Source: Notospermus geniculatus
Lineage: Eukaryota > Nemertea > Pilidiophora > Heteronemertea > Lineidae
Length of the DNA: 64,000 nucleotides
Direction: 5' to 3'
NCBI GenBank assembly: GCA_002633025.1
Contig: NMRB01000235.1
Coordinates: forward strand, 433,728 to 497,727
Both the position numbers and the translations under genes were made by a program. This document shows positions 1 through 11,894 of this stretch, in pieces (position 1 is the first letter of the stretch; each line of letters starts with the position of its first letter). The notes beneath the pieces were generated by a model. That model ran no database searches. It had not been told where the DNA came from and saw nothing but the letters and a program-made list of their open reading frames with translations.

Positions 1-18
1 ACCCCAGTGAGCTAAAAA
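1..18 (+). repeat. 3' end of a hairpin-ended dispersed repeat
   Basis: The window opens with the motif GTGAGCTAAAAAC. The same GAGCTAAAA end terminates the hairpin-ended repeats near 6440, 37720, 39850, 41385 and 57270. Only the terminus is inside the window, so this is a match by motif alone. Confidence 0.35.
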
Positions 19-318
19 CGGGTAGGCTATTCCGTCGAAAAACAACAGAGCATCAGGGGATTCCCCATGAAAAATAATTCATGTGGGGTGGAATTAATCT
101 GTTCGATCGCCTATAAGCATGTCTTCGATACTTCTCCAAACATTAGTAAAACACTCATTTTGATTAGATGGGTCATTCGCCCGTCATATTTCCTTGAAAA
201 TCTTAACTGGCAGTGCTGACGTGGACTAGTCCGTTGTTGAGAGGATGTGTTCGCAGAAAAATCCAGGCTAGCTTGATTTTAAGGATCTCCCACCGAAAAG
301 TCGAAAAACAACATACTG

Positions 319-1074
319 TACGGTGGCCCATAGAGCTCATTGATGAAAAATAGTTACATTTGCAATTTTTTTTCAATTCGATAATTTTTTTCTTGGGGTT
401 TGTAAAATTTTCAGAAGTTCCCACCGCGGTGATAATATTTCCACCGCGGTGGAAACATTCTCACCGCGGTGATAATATTACCACCGCAGTGAAAATGATT
501 TCCACCGCGGTGGGAATGTTTCCACCGCGGTGGAAACGTTTTCACCGCAGTGAGAACTTCCCACCGCGGTGAGAACTTCCCACCGCGGTGAAAACATTTC
601 CACCGCGGTGGAAACATTCTCACCGCGGTGAAAATGATTTCCACCGCGGTGGGAATGTTTCCACCGCGGTGGAAACATTCTCATCGCGGTGGAAACGTTT
701 TCACCGCGGTGGGAACTTCCCACCGCGGTGAAAACATTTCCACCGCGGTGGAAACATTCCCACCGCGGTGGAAATCATTTTCACCGCGGTGGGAATGTTT
801 CCACCGCGGTGAAAACGTTTTCACCGCGGTGGGAAGTTCTCACCGCGGTGAAAACGTTTCCACCGCGGTGGAAACATTCCCACCGCGGTGGAAATCATTT
901 TCACCGCGGTGGTAATATTATCACCGCGGTGAGAATGTTTCCACTGCGGTGGAAATATTATCACCGCGGTGGGAACTTCTGAAAATTTTACAAACCCCAA
1001 GAAAAAAATTATCGAATTGAAAAAAAATTGCAAATGTAAATATTTTTCATCAATGAGCTCTATGGGCCACCGTA
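319..1074. mobile_element. Palindrome-array DNA element, copy A
   Basis: A 756-bp element has inverted ends beginning TACGGTGGCCCA. It is flanked by the direct repeat ATACTG (313-318 and 1075-1080), a 6-bp target-site duplication. About 100 bp of unique inverted arm on each side encloses 28 copies of the 10-bp palindrome CACCGCGGTG, a few with one substitution, spaced 19-21 bp over 424-970. There is no plausible coding sequence, so it should be non-autonomous. It shares ends and duplication length with the element at 45020-45501. The superfamily is not assigned; 6-bp duplications are known for IS3EU and Dada groups, but that is only a hint. Confidence 0.85.
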
Positions 1075-1681
1075 ATACTGCATGTATAAGGTCGTCCGGA
1101 ACCCATGATGAAAACAATTATTTGTGGGGCGGATGCATTCCGATCGTGACGCCCGCCCGCGAAAATCGCAAACACCACTATGGTTATAATGGGCGAGTCC
1201 ATCGATGCCACTTTGGCTCTTACTTCAGAATTGAATGACGTCAGTGATCTTAGAATAGAACAACTCCCGCAAGAAACTTCTGGAATGTTGTAGAAAGAGC
1301 TGCCACTTCAATCGACCGTGCACTCCCTCATCTTTGGAACACTGTAAAAAATCGTCCGCTCCAATGGGGACAAATGGCTTCATCATAAACCTAGACGTAG
1401 GTGAGTTGGACGCGAAAGCTGTTCATGGGTGCCAACACCCCACCGGTAGCAATTCGTAGATGGGCCAAAGTGACTTATGGAAGCGGCCCTTATGGGTTAG
1501 CGCAACCTAAGGACTTACTCATTTCATACCCGACGAACAAACATTCTGGGTACCATGAACCCAACCATTTTCTTGTACCCATTTAAAGAAACCCATGGCA
1601 AACCGTTCCAGTGAGGGGACAAGGAAGGAACCCATTCCCATGGGTTTTTCGAGCGTATTAGTTTTTACACAGAAGAGAGAC

Positions 1682-1835
1682 CAGTGGCGGATCCAGGAGT
1701 TGCCGAACGGGGGGGGGGGGCGTGGAATGGGTAACCCCATTCCCTGAGCCCCAAAGGCGCGAAGCGCCGAAAAGTTTTGGGTAAATGTGCTNACGGGGGG
1801 GGGGGCGTGCGCCAGGCAAGCCCCCCCCCCCTGGA
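1682..1835. mobile_element. hAT-like MITE fragment
   Basis: It begins CAGTGGCGGATCCAGG, a terminus typical of hAT-type MITEs, followed by G- and C-homopolymers and a single N near 1791. The same start occurs at 21644, and its complement near 23239. The far end and the target duplication were not found. Confidence 0.4.
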
Positions 1836-2070
1836 TGATCCTCCACTTGAGACATCCAATCTCCTTTGGAGTGATTGCAAGTTCCTGAACTATCTCTAGT
1901 CAAGATCAGCGAAACATGGTCTACTAGAATATTACCCTTACTCTACAATAATCTGTACCTCGTGGAAGAAAGAGTTTTTATTCAAATCGGCCGTGCTCTA
2001 CAGAATCATGGGGAGAGAGACATCCGATCACCTTTGACTTATTAGCCCTTTTTACACACACAAAAGTTAA

Positions 2071-2349
2071 AGCCCCACTGTATTGAATTTTGCGATATTT
2101 TCAAAATGTTAGGAGAGAGCACAGAGGTCTCATAGCTTGTGAAGGTCCCCAAAATGCTTGTCCGATACGTACTTCAGAGAACCAAGGCCGAGTTTTCAGT
2201 GCATATTGAAAAAAAACTGCAGGGAGAGCCCTAATGTATTCAGATGGAGCGCAGTACATTTTACACTACGCTGACGTCGTGACGTCGTTGCACTGACGTC
2301 AAGAATCGCGGCGATGATTTGCGTTTTTTAGATTCAATACAGTGGGGCT
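2071..2349. mobile_element. TTAA-flanked MITE
   Basis: A 279-bp element has ends AGCCCCACTGTATTGAAT and its inverse. It is flanked by TTAA at 2067-2070 and 2350-2353. TTAA duplication is characteristic of piggyBac and Kolobok transposons. No transposase is encoded. It abuts the 3' end of the SINE at 2354-2620, so it probably landed in the SINE tail. Confidence 0.75.
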
Positions 2350-2353
2350 TTAA

Positions 2354-2620
2354 AGTTTGGGTTTATAGTCCGATACGGTAGGGGTGTCATCCGACACTAC
2401 ACTTTAACCCAAGACTATACTGAAACCTTCCAGTAGAACTCAGATGAGCTGCTCATTCAGCGCTACAGTCTGACATTTCCGACCGGTACCCATTTATACA
2501 CCTGGGTGGAGAGAGACCAGTAAGGCAGAGAGACTTGCCCAAAGTCTCACGCCCAGTGGGACTCGAACCCAGGATCCTCTGACCGCGAGTCAGAGACCCG
2601 AACCACACCACCGTGGCTCC
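2354..2620 (-). mobile_element. tRNA-derived SINE
   Basis: On the minus strand, 2620-2550 looks like a tRNA: a GGAGCCACGGTGG start, an anticodon-like stem with loop CTCGCGG, and the B-box GGGTTCGAGTCCC. The body follows to lower coordinates and matches a partial copy at 12341-12450. The tRNA part reads as a Pol III promoter head, not as a functional tRNA gene. Confidence 0.6.
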
Positions 2621-2794
2621 CGTTTTTACACGGTGCGGTTTCGAGGAAACCTACCTCCACCCTCCTCGGGCTGGCTCAGTTCAGGATGGATCGCTTTTAC
2701 ACGGCCTCGGTCCAGTTCGAGGTCGGTTCTTCGAATGCGTGCCACTAGATGGCACGTAACAACATTTACAGTATGTTATCGTAGGTACAAAGCA

Positions 2795-2943
2795 GTGAGT
2801 TTAATAAATCAGACGATAAACGTTAACTTTACGACAACGTTATTTTTCACACTGCGAATTCACCAGATTATATATTGCATTATCGGTACAAAAAATAACG
2901 TTGTCGTAAAGTTAAAGTTTATCGTTTGATTTCTTAAACTTAC
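2795..2943. mobile_element. Hairpin MITE, AGAAATC...CGATAAAC family
   Basis: A near-perfect palindrome: about 55-bp arms containing ACGATAAACGTTAAC and ACGACAACGTTATTTT surround a short loop with ATTCACCAGATTATATATTG. The right flank is TA; the left TA appears mutated to CA. A second copy, split by a large insertion, lies at 10846-16001 and has the same loop sequence. Confidence 0.75.
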
Positions 2944-3848
2944 TAATATATCGGAAATAATCAGTAAAAATCGATAAACTATAATTCCAACAGGATGAGC
3001 AGTGCTCGAGAAATCTCGCGCGTGATTACTTCACAGGTAACGTACAGCAAAACTCAGGTAGCGCGCTCAATCCCCCCGAGGCCAGTGGAGGTCGGTTCGC
3101 TTTTACACGAGCGAATAATGGGCCTGTATCTGCCTGCACCGACCTCCACCTTCTCGATACTCACGCGGCGAACTGAACTGGCCCGAGGAAGATAGAGGTC
3201 AGTTGTTTCGCTTTTACACGGGGAAAAATAACCGAACCCTCCCCGATCCAGTCTCGATTGGGAACGAACCCGCACCGTGTAAAAAGGCCTATTGAAGTTG
3301 CTCGTTCGTAATCCTTCTGCCAGAGCCTGAATGAAACACAGAACATACTCCAATCATTCAATTCAACTGTGTTGTCAATAGCAATCTCATTTATCTTCGA
3401 GGAAAATAACAAATGCATTGTACTGACCGGTAAATCATTTATTGTTAATGTAAACAATGACCGAACGATTTTTTCCCTAAAAACCATTTGTTAGTTTTGA
3501 ATACGACTATTCTTGTGCGCATCTCCTGGATATAATTTGCAAGTCTGCAAAATAGGGTGGTCAAAAAAGCTCCTCCGCTTTAATACCTCCAATATCCAGA
3601 GCCCGTGTTCATAAAACTCCCCAAGTGATGTAAACGGTGAGGTGGGGCTATTTGGGCGCCTTAGTGGGGTGCCTATAATGTCATATTCATAAAACATATT
3701 AGCGTCGATAGGGTGCCTACATGTCCTCTAGATATTATACACTCTTAGCAAAAAAGGTTCCAAGAGGGTTCTTTGGCCTGTCATAGAACATTCTACTACT
3801 AAAAGGTTCTATCAGGAACCCTAAGAAATACAGTTTTATGGCAAAGCG

Positions 3849-3973
3849 GTATACTGTACATTCAAAATGGACACGCCAAAAGGCTTCCTCGCTATAACGT
3901 TCACCTCGCTATAACGTACAGTTTGCGTGGACCCCGACGTGTACATGCACGTTATAGCGAGGGTTTACTGTAC
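3849..3973. mobile_element. pogo/Tigger-like MITE fragment
   Basis: The right end, read inward, is CAGTAAACCCTCGCTATAAC, the typical start of pogo/Tigger inverted repeats. CCTCGCTATAACGT occurs twice in the opposite orientation at 3886-3917. The left end is not intact. Confidence 0.4.
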
Positions 3974-4125
3974 ACAAAAGAGATAAATTGTGGTAACGTA
4001 ATACATATACCGGAACAGGCATTGACTGATGTTTATCTACACCATATATCTTGAATAGGCCCTACTTATTTCGAGTACTACCGCACCAATTTTGACATGG
4101 TGTTTGCATATGAAAAGATAACTTG

Positions 4126-4765
4126 TTTGAAATTTGAAAATATCAAAATTATGTAATAGCTCATTAGAAAAAAACTTGAAAATCAAAATTTTTATTTTGT
4201 ATTTTATTTTCATTTCTATAGTACGTCTGATAGAACGGAACTTTCCAAAGATTTTGAAATTTGTTTCGTCAAAATCTGTTGACTGGTTGCTGAGATATTT
4301 GAGATTATAAAATTTTTTGATAAATTGAAATTTTCACGTTTTTCAGGAAATTTTGATACCATTAGATAAAGCTCAACTCAGATCATGTTTACCTTATTTT
4401 GAAACTTTTTGGCGTTTACTGGGCAGAAATATTGAAATATCAAAATGTTGATATTTTGAAAAATTTGTGTAATTTCTAACCAATTTAGGCGAATCATCCA
4501 AATGTTATAGTTTTATGATTTGGGGTCAGCTATATCGACTGACATCAGCATTTTGTAAAAAAATCAAGAAAATCTCAAATTATCAAAAAATTGATAATCT
4601 CAAATATCTCAGCTACCACTCGACAGATTTTGATGAAACAAGGACCATTCTATCATAACTACTATCAAAATGAAAATAAAATTAGGAAATAAAAACTTTG
4701 ATTTTCAAGGTTTTTTTCTGATGAGCTATTACATAATTTTGAGGATATTTCCAAAATTTTGATGC
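4126..4765. repeat. AT-rich foldback
   Basis: About 215-bp arms (4126-4345 and 4545-4765) are inverted copies of each other. Anchors are ATGTAATAGCTCATTAGAAA on the left and its complement near 4720-4740. The roughly 200-bp loop has no coding capacity. Target duplications were not resolved. Confidence 0.65.
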
Positions 4766-4829
4766 AGAAATGTGAATATACCAGACGAACAAATGACAAT
4801 GTTAAATCAACATGTTTCCGGGTAAGCCT

Positions 4830-6456
4830 TCAGTTCCAGGTACAGAGGGGACCCTGACACCTGCTCACACCAAGTCAGAAGATATTAGGTCAAATAGCCA
4901 GAGAACGTGCCACCAAATGAAAAAAAATTGAACTTTGACCTCTGTGCCCTTGAAAAGTAGGTCAAATCAAAAGCCCGTTACATGTCATGTATCCTCACTA
5001 CATGTACCGATGATGAAAATTTGGAGACGATCCAGACGTTAGTTTTGGAGTTATTCGAATTTGAGTTTTCGTTTTTGCCACGTGGTGGCCAAGCTTAGAA
5101 TCAAATCGGACTGAAACTTGGTGTCCTAGATCAATTGACATAGGGTTGTATGTACCAAGTTTCAGGTCAACAGCGCTAGCAGTTACGAAACATGCCACCA
5201 AACGGCAAAATTTCGAACTTTGACCTATGTGATCTTGAAAAGTAGGTCAGATCACAAACCCATTACATGTGCCATGTATCCTCATTAGATACACCTATGA
5301 TAAAAACTTGGAGATGATCCAGTCATTAGTTCAGGAGTTATTGCACTTTGTGTGTTTTGGATTTTGGCCAGCTGGTGGCCAAGCCGCGAACATCCTGAGA
5401 ATCCCAGGGCTTCGCGCTCCCTCACTCGCACTATGCCCTGAGGACATCCGCCCGGTTTCGTGGGGAACTGGCGAAAGAAATCCTTTCGCCCAATCAGCAT
5501 CGCGTTCATGCAATGACGTCATTCATTAGAGCTGGGCCTCCACTTCGTGTTGTGAAGATGGGACAAATCGCACTTCGATTCCCTGACAAACTCGCTGAAT
5601 TTTTGACTATTCCTGAATGAACTTCGCGTCAAAATGGTTCTCACGGATTATGTACATAATGACTACCTATCAATAGGTTCAAAACACGAAGGTATGATCC
5701 AGTTCATACGTTTGGGGCAGCTGTCATTCGACAGCGTGCATAAATTATGGAATGAGATACAGTTCTATTTGCCTGGTGCCCGTTAACTCGTAACACCAGA
5801 TCTGTGTGCAGACGTTGCAGTACTAGGCACGGTGTTTGGTATGTTACATCAAGTGGCGTTCCCCCACTGCAGTGCATGGATTATTCGTGAATTACCAATT
5901 GGCGAGCACAAACGAGGGAACAGCCGTCTTCCCCACCGAAACGAGATGGATTTCCTCAGGGCATTAGGGAGGGTACGACCGTAAATGACCTGAGATCTCA
6001 GGATGAGCCGCGAATTGAATCGGACGGAAACTTAGTGTCATAGGTCATATGACCCAGGGGTATGTATGTACATGTACCAAGTTTCACGTCAATAGCCCCA
6101 ACGGTCAAGATATGTGCCACCAAACAGCAATATCCTGAACTTTGACCTCTGTGACCTTAAAAAGTAGGTCAAATCGAAACCCCTCAATATGTTATGTATC
6201 CTCACTGGGTACACCTATGATAAAAATTTGGAGACGATCCAGTCATTGGTTCAGGAGTTATTGCACTTTTTGTTTTTGGTTTTTGGTTTTAGCCACATGA
6301 TGGCCAAGCCAAGAATCCATCCGACCGAACCAAAACTTGGTGTCATAGGTCATAATGACCTAGGGGTATATATGTACCAAATTTCAGATCAATAGCCCCG
6401 GCTAACGGACGGCGGACGCTGCACCATCGTAAGAGCTAACCAAAGGTGAGCTAAAA
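4830..6456 (+). repeat. Hairpin-ended repeat with 288-bp monomers
   Basis: Degenerate monomers are anchored by AACTTTGACCTCTGTGACC (near 4929, 5216 and 6136, the last after an insertion), ATCCAGTCATTAGTTCAGGA and CCACCTGGTGGCCAAGC. Monomer spacing is about 287-290 bp. The copy ends near 6434-6456 in a short hairpin and GTGAGCTAAAAA. Related copies lie at 38905-39863 and 40198-41397. It is non-coding and is interrupted by the element at 5391-6005. Confidence 0.75.
5391..6005. mobile_element. Element with 9-bp target duplication
   Basis: A 615-bp insertion has short inverted ends CATCCTGAGA and TCTCAGGATG. It is flanked by AGCCGCGAA at 5382-5390 and 6006-6014. A 9-bp duplication is typical of Mutator-like elements; the superfamily is inferred from that alone. 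Part of the interior recurs at 47449-47637. It splits a monomer of the surrounding repeat. Confidence 0.7.
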
Positions 6457-6785
6457 ATCAAGAGTGGCCCATATCTGGGAGTTAATTTCGATGAGGGACT
6501 ATGGTCATAAGTTTTTGTCTGGAGAGGAGATTAGCGAGATGATTGATCTCCTCTGTGAGCATTAGGCCTATGAGCAAAAAAGGTTCGGCTTGGGATCGGT
6601 CACTTGTTAATGTCCCTCCCACCTGACTCGGTCAGCCGTTTTGCTCTGACGCCGTCGTCATGACTTATAATTTTCTTTTCAATATGGTATTTCCTTTGCA
6701 CCTTCTGCACAACCAGCACTGTTTTTGTTAGTGCATCTATTGACTCTGATCGATTGTATCGCTCTGTATAAACTGATTATGAAAT

Positions 6786-7041
6786 ATGTACTCTATCCTC
6801 GCATCTAAGAGATCAGTCATTTTTTATGTCCAGGAGGTGACACGTAAAGGCAAGGTTAGGCATTCCCAGGTTATTGTGGATACAATATTCCAACAAACTT
6901 CCTCGTCCTGATTGGTCGAACAAAGAACGTCGTCATGATTGTTCGAACAAAGAACGAAGCTCCGGCGCCTATTGTAGTATGGAACAAAGGGCTAGTCATG
7001 AGTACTATGGACTGACCTCTTACAGACGAGGATAAAGTATA
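6786..7041. mobile_element. TIR MITE
   Basis: Inverted ends are related to TACTTTATCCTCGTCTGTAA on the right and TGTACTCTATCCTCGCATCT on the left. The interior has GTCCAGGAGGTGACACG and a TTGGTCGAACAAAGAACG block. An inverted partial copy is at 23330-23490. Target duplications are unclear. Confidence 0.5.
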
Positions 7042-7494
7042 ATCTACTATATTATAATTGACGGTGGCACTTTAAGTTCGACCGCTAACTCCTCCGTGGT
7101 TTCTGATCGAAATGGCACCCTTTTCACAGGGAATGTTGAGAATGACATGTGGTCGTGAAGTGGGTGCCATTATATTTTTACCCCTTAGTCATCCTCTGGC
7201 CACATGCAGCATCCTGTGAATATGGCGCACCACCGGAATCATGCTAGTAGGCCTAATAATAATGTAGACAACATACGTTGGTAAAAGCCGCAAAACCACA
7301 GTGTTTTCGGTTTCAGCACAGTCTTTGGTGATAGTTTTTGCTTTTACTTTCTTTCTAGAGATTTCAAGGAAGGGTTGATACCTGGATCAAATGCGTTTCA
7401 TCAAGTAAAAAATACACGATCCCGTCTGTCCCTGACACCTCCTATCAAGCTAAAGACGGTAGATCGTATCAAAAGCACTCTCCTTGGTCGAATC

Positions 7495-7663
7495 TTAACC
7501 AGCGTCCTTGTCTACCTGCACCTTAAGATTCCTGATCAAATCAGGCAGCCTTTCCTTCGCCTCTTCTGTAGTTGGGTTGTCTGATATCACCGTGTGTATA
7601 CTGTCTCGCACCGGAGCGACGGTTTTGCGGACGTCGGCGCAAATACGTTGGATGGCCACGAAC
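7495..7663 (-). CDS. Gene A exon 4 (last), uncharacterised protein
   Basis: Last exon of gene A. The acceptor (pyrimidine-rich tract, then CAG at 7666-7664) is clear and the frame ends at TAA (7497-7495). The first base G completes the codon AA|G from exon 3, so the junction phase agrees. It encodes about 56 residues beginning FVAIQRICADVRKTV, mostly charged helix, ending LKVQVDKDAG. No family was recognised. A stop codon in the right frame directly after the splice makes this a good C-terminal exon. Confidence 0.6.
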
Positions 7664-8410
7664 CTGAAATAAGAAAGCAAGGTGAACAAGCATACAGAAC
7701 GTGGCGACGTGGAGACGGATATTCCACGAAATTTTCCGACAAAGGAGTCCTCAGGCAAGATTTTGATTTCGGGCTTTCAGGGTAGAGCGGTGAAACACAT
7801 ACTTTTGTTGTTCATCGATTATCATCGAGTAAGGGATTCGCCACCTATGATTCTACAAGAAATAGACGGCCCGACTGCTTTGGCAACGCTGATGCTCCAA
7901 AGGGGGAAAAATACACCGTGCGTTGTGCTGGAGCCACCAAGCAATGAGGAACTGGAGTGCCGTTTATCCCGACAGGTCGGCGCTGCGAGCGGTGCGACCG
8001 AAGCGACGTGATTGACGTCGTTTTGACGTTACGTCACGAAAGAAATCAGCGGTACATTTTCTGCAGGAATAATGAGATAAAGACGCTGCCCTTATCGCCA
8101 TCCTATCTCTTCATTTTAAGGAAAAAAGCAGCAAAAAAATGCAGAAAGTTTCATCTGCTACAGGATGATGTAAATTTTAATTCCAGGCGACCGAAACAAA
8201 AGGGTCATTTTCACGCCAGAAATAAATAGAAATAACGTTAGAAAAAAGAAACTTCGGTCGCACTGCTCGCAGCGCCACGTCGTGACGATAGTTCCTCCGG
8301 TTCCCCATTGATTGAAGATATTACTGAAAAAAACTTTACGTCAGCCATTGAAAACGTATAAAAGGAAATTAGTCGTGGCAATCAAAATGACACTAAAGCC
8401 GCCCAAACAT

Positions 8411-8528
8411 GTTCAATATTATTGCACAATATGAGGACCAAAAGTTATTGCCAATCTTTCTTCCACCCATCATGCCAGAAGCACGTGCCCCTATTTTGGG
8501 GCCCCATATTGTGCAATAATATTGATCG
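8411..8528. repeat. Short inverted repeat
   Basis: TCAATATTATTGCACAATAT at 8411-8431 is repeated inverted at 8507-8527, enclosing about 75 bp. It lies in intron 3 of gene A. A diverged inverted match, GGTCAATTATATTGCACGTG, lies near 8619. Confidence 0.5.
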
Positions 8529-8685
8529 TGTATGGCCGGCTTAAAAATAATTCATACGCCTCTTATATGATGGATAGAAGCAAGATTGCCAATATATTGC
8601 CCATTTTGATCCTCATATTGGTCAATTATATTGCACGTGTAAGGGCTGCTACAGCAAGTGAAGACCAGCAACCATAGGACGAATA

Positions 8686-9134
8686 TCGCAGGCCGGAGTG
8701 GACACAGTTCATATTTAGTACATATTAATTCCGATTTTATGTCCACATTAAATAAGGAATTTATGTCCACACTAAATCAATCAATCGTAGCTGATTACTT
8801 CCGTCCACAATTCCATCGCTTCCGTCCTTCGATAGTAAGACGGATTTTAGGACGGAAGCGATGGAATCGTGGACGAAAGTGATCGGAAACACTCACTTCC
8901 TTCCAAAAGTCCTTATCCGTGATTGGTCGATTTTATGTAGACAAAAATTCTTAAAATGGGAACTTATGTATGGACTTTAACATTAATAAGGAGTGCGATT
9001 TTATATCCACATTAAAAACTCAGCTGCGATTGGTTGATTTAGGGTGGACATGAATTAGTTATTTAATGTGGACATAAAATCGGAATTCATATGGACATAA
9101 TTTAAATATGAATTGTGTCCACTCCGGCCTGCGA
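8686..9134. mobile_element. TA-flanked MITE in gene A intron 3
   Basis: A 449-bp element has inverted ends TCGCAGGCCGGAGTGGACAC of about 75 bp and is flanked by TA at 8684-8685 and 9135-9136. The interior holds a second foldback (8799-8880) built from CACAATTCCATCGCTTCCGTC and its inverse. TA duplication fits Tc1/mariner-type mobilisation. Confidence 0.75.
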
Positions 9135-9215
9135 TAGACGAAACATGCATTTCGTTGTTGATTGGCGGAGAAACGAAGCTCCCGCAGCCACACGACTAAC
9201 TCAGCTGTTGCTTAC

Positions 9216-10222
9216 TTAGCGTTACACGCCAAGGCTTGCCGCTTGAATGACGGCGTAGACAGATACTCCTTCATCCTTTCTTTCTCGACTTTGCTGACGT
9301 TATCAAATTCCTGCTTTGCGGCAACGCTTTTAAAAATAGGATTTCATTTTTTTCCCAGAAATACTTAATTGCACCCAGAACTGCCCGCAACCTTCTGGTG
9401 GCTGTTTCTGCAGCATTTATATAAGTTTCGGTCCGGTTTGGGGCGCCATCCATGTCTTCGGCAGCAGTCGCTTGTACCTTCGCTTCTTTTCGTTGTTTAA
9501 GCCCTTTCAGACGTTCCTCTTCCCCCAATCGTTCCCGCCTGGCTTCATCACCTCTTCGTTTCTCTCGGTCAACGAGTTCCTTGTGTGGGTTTCCGTGCAA
9601 GAATGAAAGGAATTCGCCTCCCAAACCAAATGCAAGTAGCGGCGAAGCGGCACTGTGTAGTCTCTCGAACAATCTGGCTTCATCTTCTTCAGACTTAAGA
9701 CTTTTTATGCGTTCTTCAGCAATGCGAATGAGGTCAGTGTGATTAATAAAATGCGCCCGTTCAGTACCATCGACTTGTTGGATGATCTTTTCAACAGCTT
9801 TCCTAATCTGTTCCAAAATGTTTTCCAATACTCCCCATCCTTTCGACACCTAGTTTCTCAAATCCATCCACCATGTACCCAAATCCACAGTGCAAATCGT
9901 CCAGGGCATCACTGACCTCGGTTTCCGTGACTAACATGACTTTATCCAAATCAAAACAAACCTGCCGGAAATCAAACTGCAGATCTGTGACATATTCTTT
10001 CCTGTCCCTCTGTGCACACGCGGCATAATATGCTACTTTGAGACAGTCCGCAACTTCCTGTAAAATTTCCGAGAGTTTATTCACTTCGAGAACCTTCTTC
10101 ATCTTATCGGTTTCTGGTTTGACGATCTCGCTGTCTTCCTCAGGTGCCTCTATTATGGAGTATTTCTTCCCGCCAACTTCAACCGAGGTGGACAAGGCCA
10201 CCATTACTGCTTTATCCTCAGG
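9216..10222 (-). CDS. Gene A exon 3, helical charged region
   Basis: A 1007-bp exon with acceptor CTCTTTTCAG (10232-10223) and donor GTAAGC after base 9216. It starts in phase 0 with PEDKAVMVALSTSV and ends with AA of a split codon, matching both neighbours. The protein is alpha-helical, with an acidic-basic stretch (DREKRRGDEARRERLGEEER) likely to be coiled coil. Two single-base frameshifts are needed: an extra base near 9845-9850 (after GFEKL) and a missing base near 9335-9345 in an A/T run (after YFWEKNE). They cancel, so exon length stays consistent. They could be assembly indels or signs of a pseudogene. No known domain was recognised. Confidence 0.6.
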
Positions 10223-11894
10223 CTGAAAAGAGACGCTGGTGTCAGTGATATTACCAATGATACAGTGAATCATCACCCCCTGCTCTATTTTATCAACGCC
10301 TCACATCATAATCTTACGAAGAAAAAAGCACCCAGCAGAAAGCGATTGTGAGAGGTTGGAAACAAATCGCCCTATATTTTTTTTACTATATAAAGGAGAG
10401 TTGTGAGCTTTCAAGTTACTACTCCTGCCATCTATCCAGTGACCTACCAGTGCTGATAAGCAGATACAAAGTAGGACTCATGTCACCCTACACCATGAAT
10501 CTGGGTCATCCTGACATTATGAGGCTGACTGTATCTGCATCCCAGCTGCATCCTGCCAAATCGAACATTTGAGCAGTAAAATTCAACTCTGTGTGAGCAT
10601 AGGCCTACATGAATGATGATGCAAGGAAAAAAGTTTTTAAGGGCTACATAGGCCTTCCTACAGTAGCCGTGTAGGCTAGCGTATGTGGCCTAGATGCATG
10701 GCGTAGGCCTACACTTCCTACAGCGTGTACGCCTAGGCCTATGTGAATAGGCTTGATGCCCTTACTTGTTACACGGAGGCCTACAGTAGGCCTACATGGC
10801 GTGTAGGGGTCATCACTGAGGGCCTATTCACACAGGCCTAAAATAGGGAGGTTTAGAAATCAAACAATAAATGTAAACTTTACGACGACGTTATTTTACA
10901 TACATGTAGGTAGCGGTAGTAGGCCAAGGCCTACCAGTTACCCGGTAGGCCTACTACACATTCACCAGATTTTATATTGCATTTTCGGTACCAGTATGTG
11001 TACGAAAGTAACGTTGTCGTTAACGTTTGGGTCATTCCATGCCAAACCACTCAATTTTTCCCGGCCCCTCTCCGATTTTGATCAAATTTGGCATACTTGT
11101 GGGTATCCTTGAGAAACCGCAACATGCCAAATTTTAGTTCGTTCAGATCATTTTTCATGGATCTAGAGCATTTTGAAAATTTTGCCGTTTTTGCATAAAT
11201 TAGTGACACTGAAACAGAAAAGTGGCTATAATTCGTTAACCCACAACCCGATTTGCATAAATTTGGTATCATTATAAAGGGGAGAAAATTCCCTTTTCCA
11301 ATGATATGTGACACGAATAATTTTCTAGGTCATAACATTTTCAAGGTCATTTGATGTGTCTGTGACCTTTGACCTAGTTTTTAGATAATGTATATTAATC
11401 GATTTTCACGAAATTTCATTCAGCGATACGCATTGAAGTATCAATCCAGCCTGCAAAATTTCAGTTTGGAGAATCCACTGGTTCGGGAGATATTCAAGAA
11501 AGACTATTTGACCTATGTGGGGTGTTCCTGTAACAAATGCTGGCAAAGACACAAGTCACATTACATGTATTGCCATGTACACATAAATGCTGTCACACAG
11601 TGTTCTAGTGATCCATATGTTGAAAGTGTCATCATTAATGTCCTGTATATTAAGGTTAAGGGCCAGGTTGCTTGATTAGAGGTGCCCACCCAATAATTAA
11701 CGCTGAACTAGTGGCTTGCAACTAAGTATGATAATGCCACATACCGGATCACATACAGCTGATGTGGGCCATGAATCCTAAATGTTTCTTTCAACTGCAG
11801 TGCTATTTCTCAAGTTTCAAAAGCCGGGCAGCAACTTTCACCAGGTAACAGTAATGCACTTCGTTTATATTGCCTGATTAATGCCGTCTTTGAC

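Noticed and set aside
419-975. CRISPR array, because of regularly spaced short palindromic repeats
   Set aside because: Eukaryotic context, spacers of only 9-11 bp that are themselves repeated, and transposon ends around the array.
411-982. Long open frames on both strands reading repeats of FPPRWKHSHRGG-type peptides
   Set aside because: They arise because the palindrome array has no stop codons in several frames on both strands; spacing varies between 19 and 21 bp, so no frame is maintained as a protein repeat.
9803-9850. Mini-intron explaining the first frameshift of gene A exon 3
   Set aside because: A GT occurs after GAGAAACTAG, but the only nearby acceptor in the right place gives about 42 bp, which is too short to be likely.
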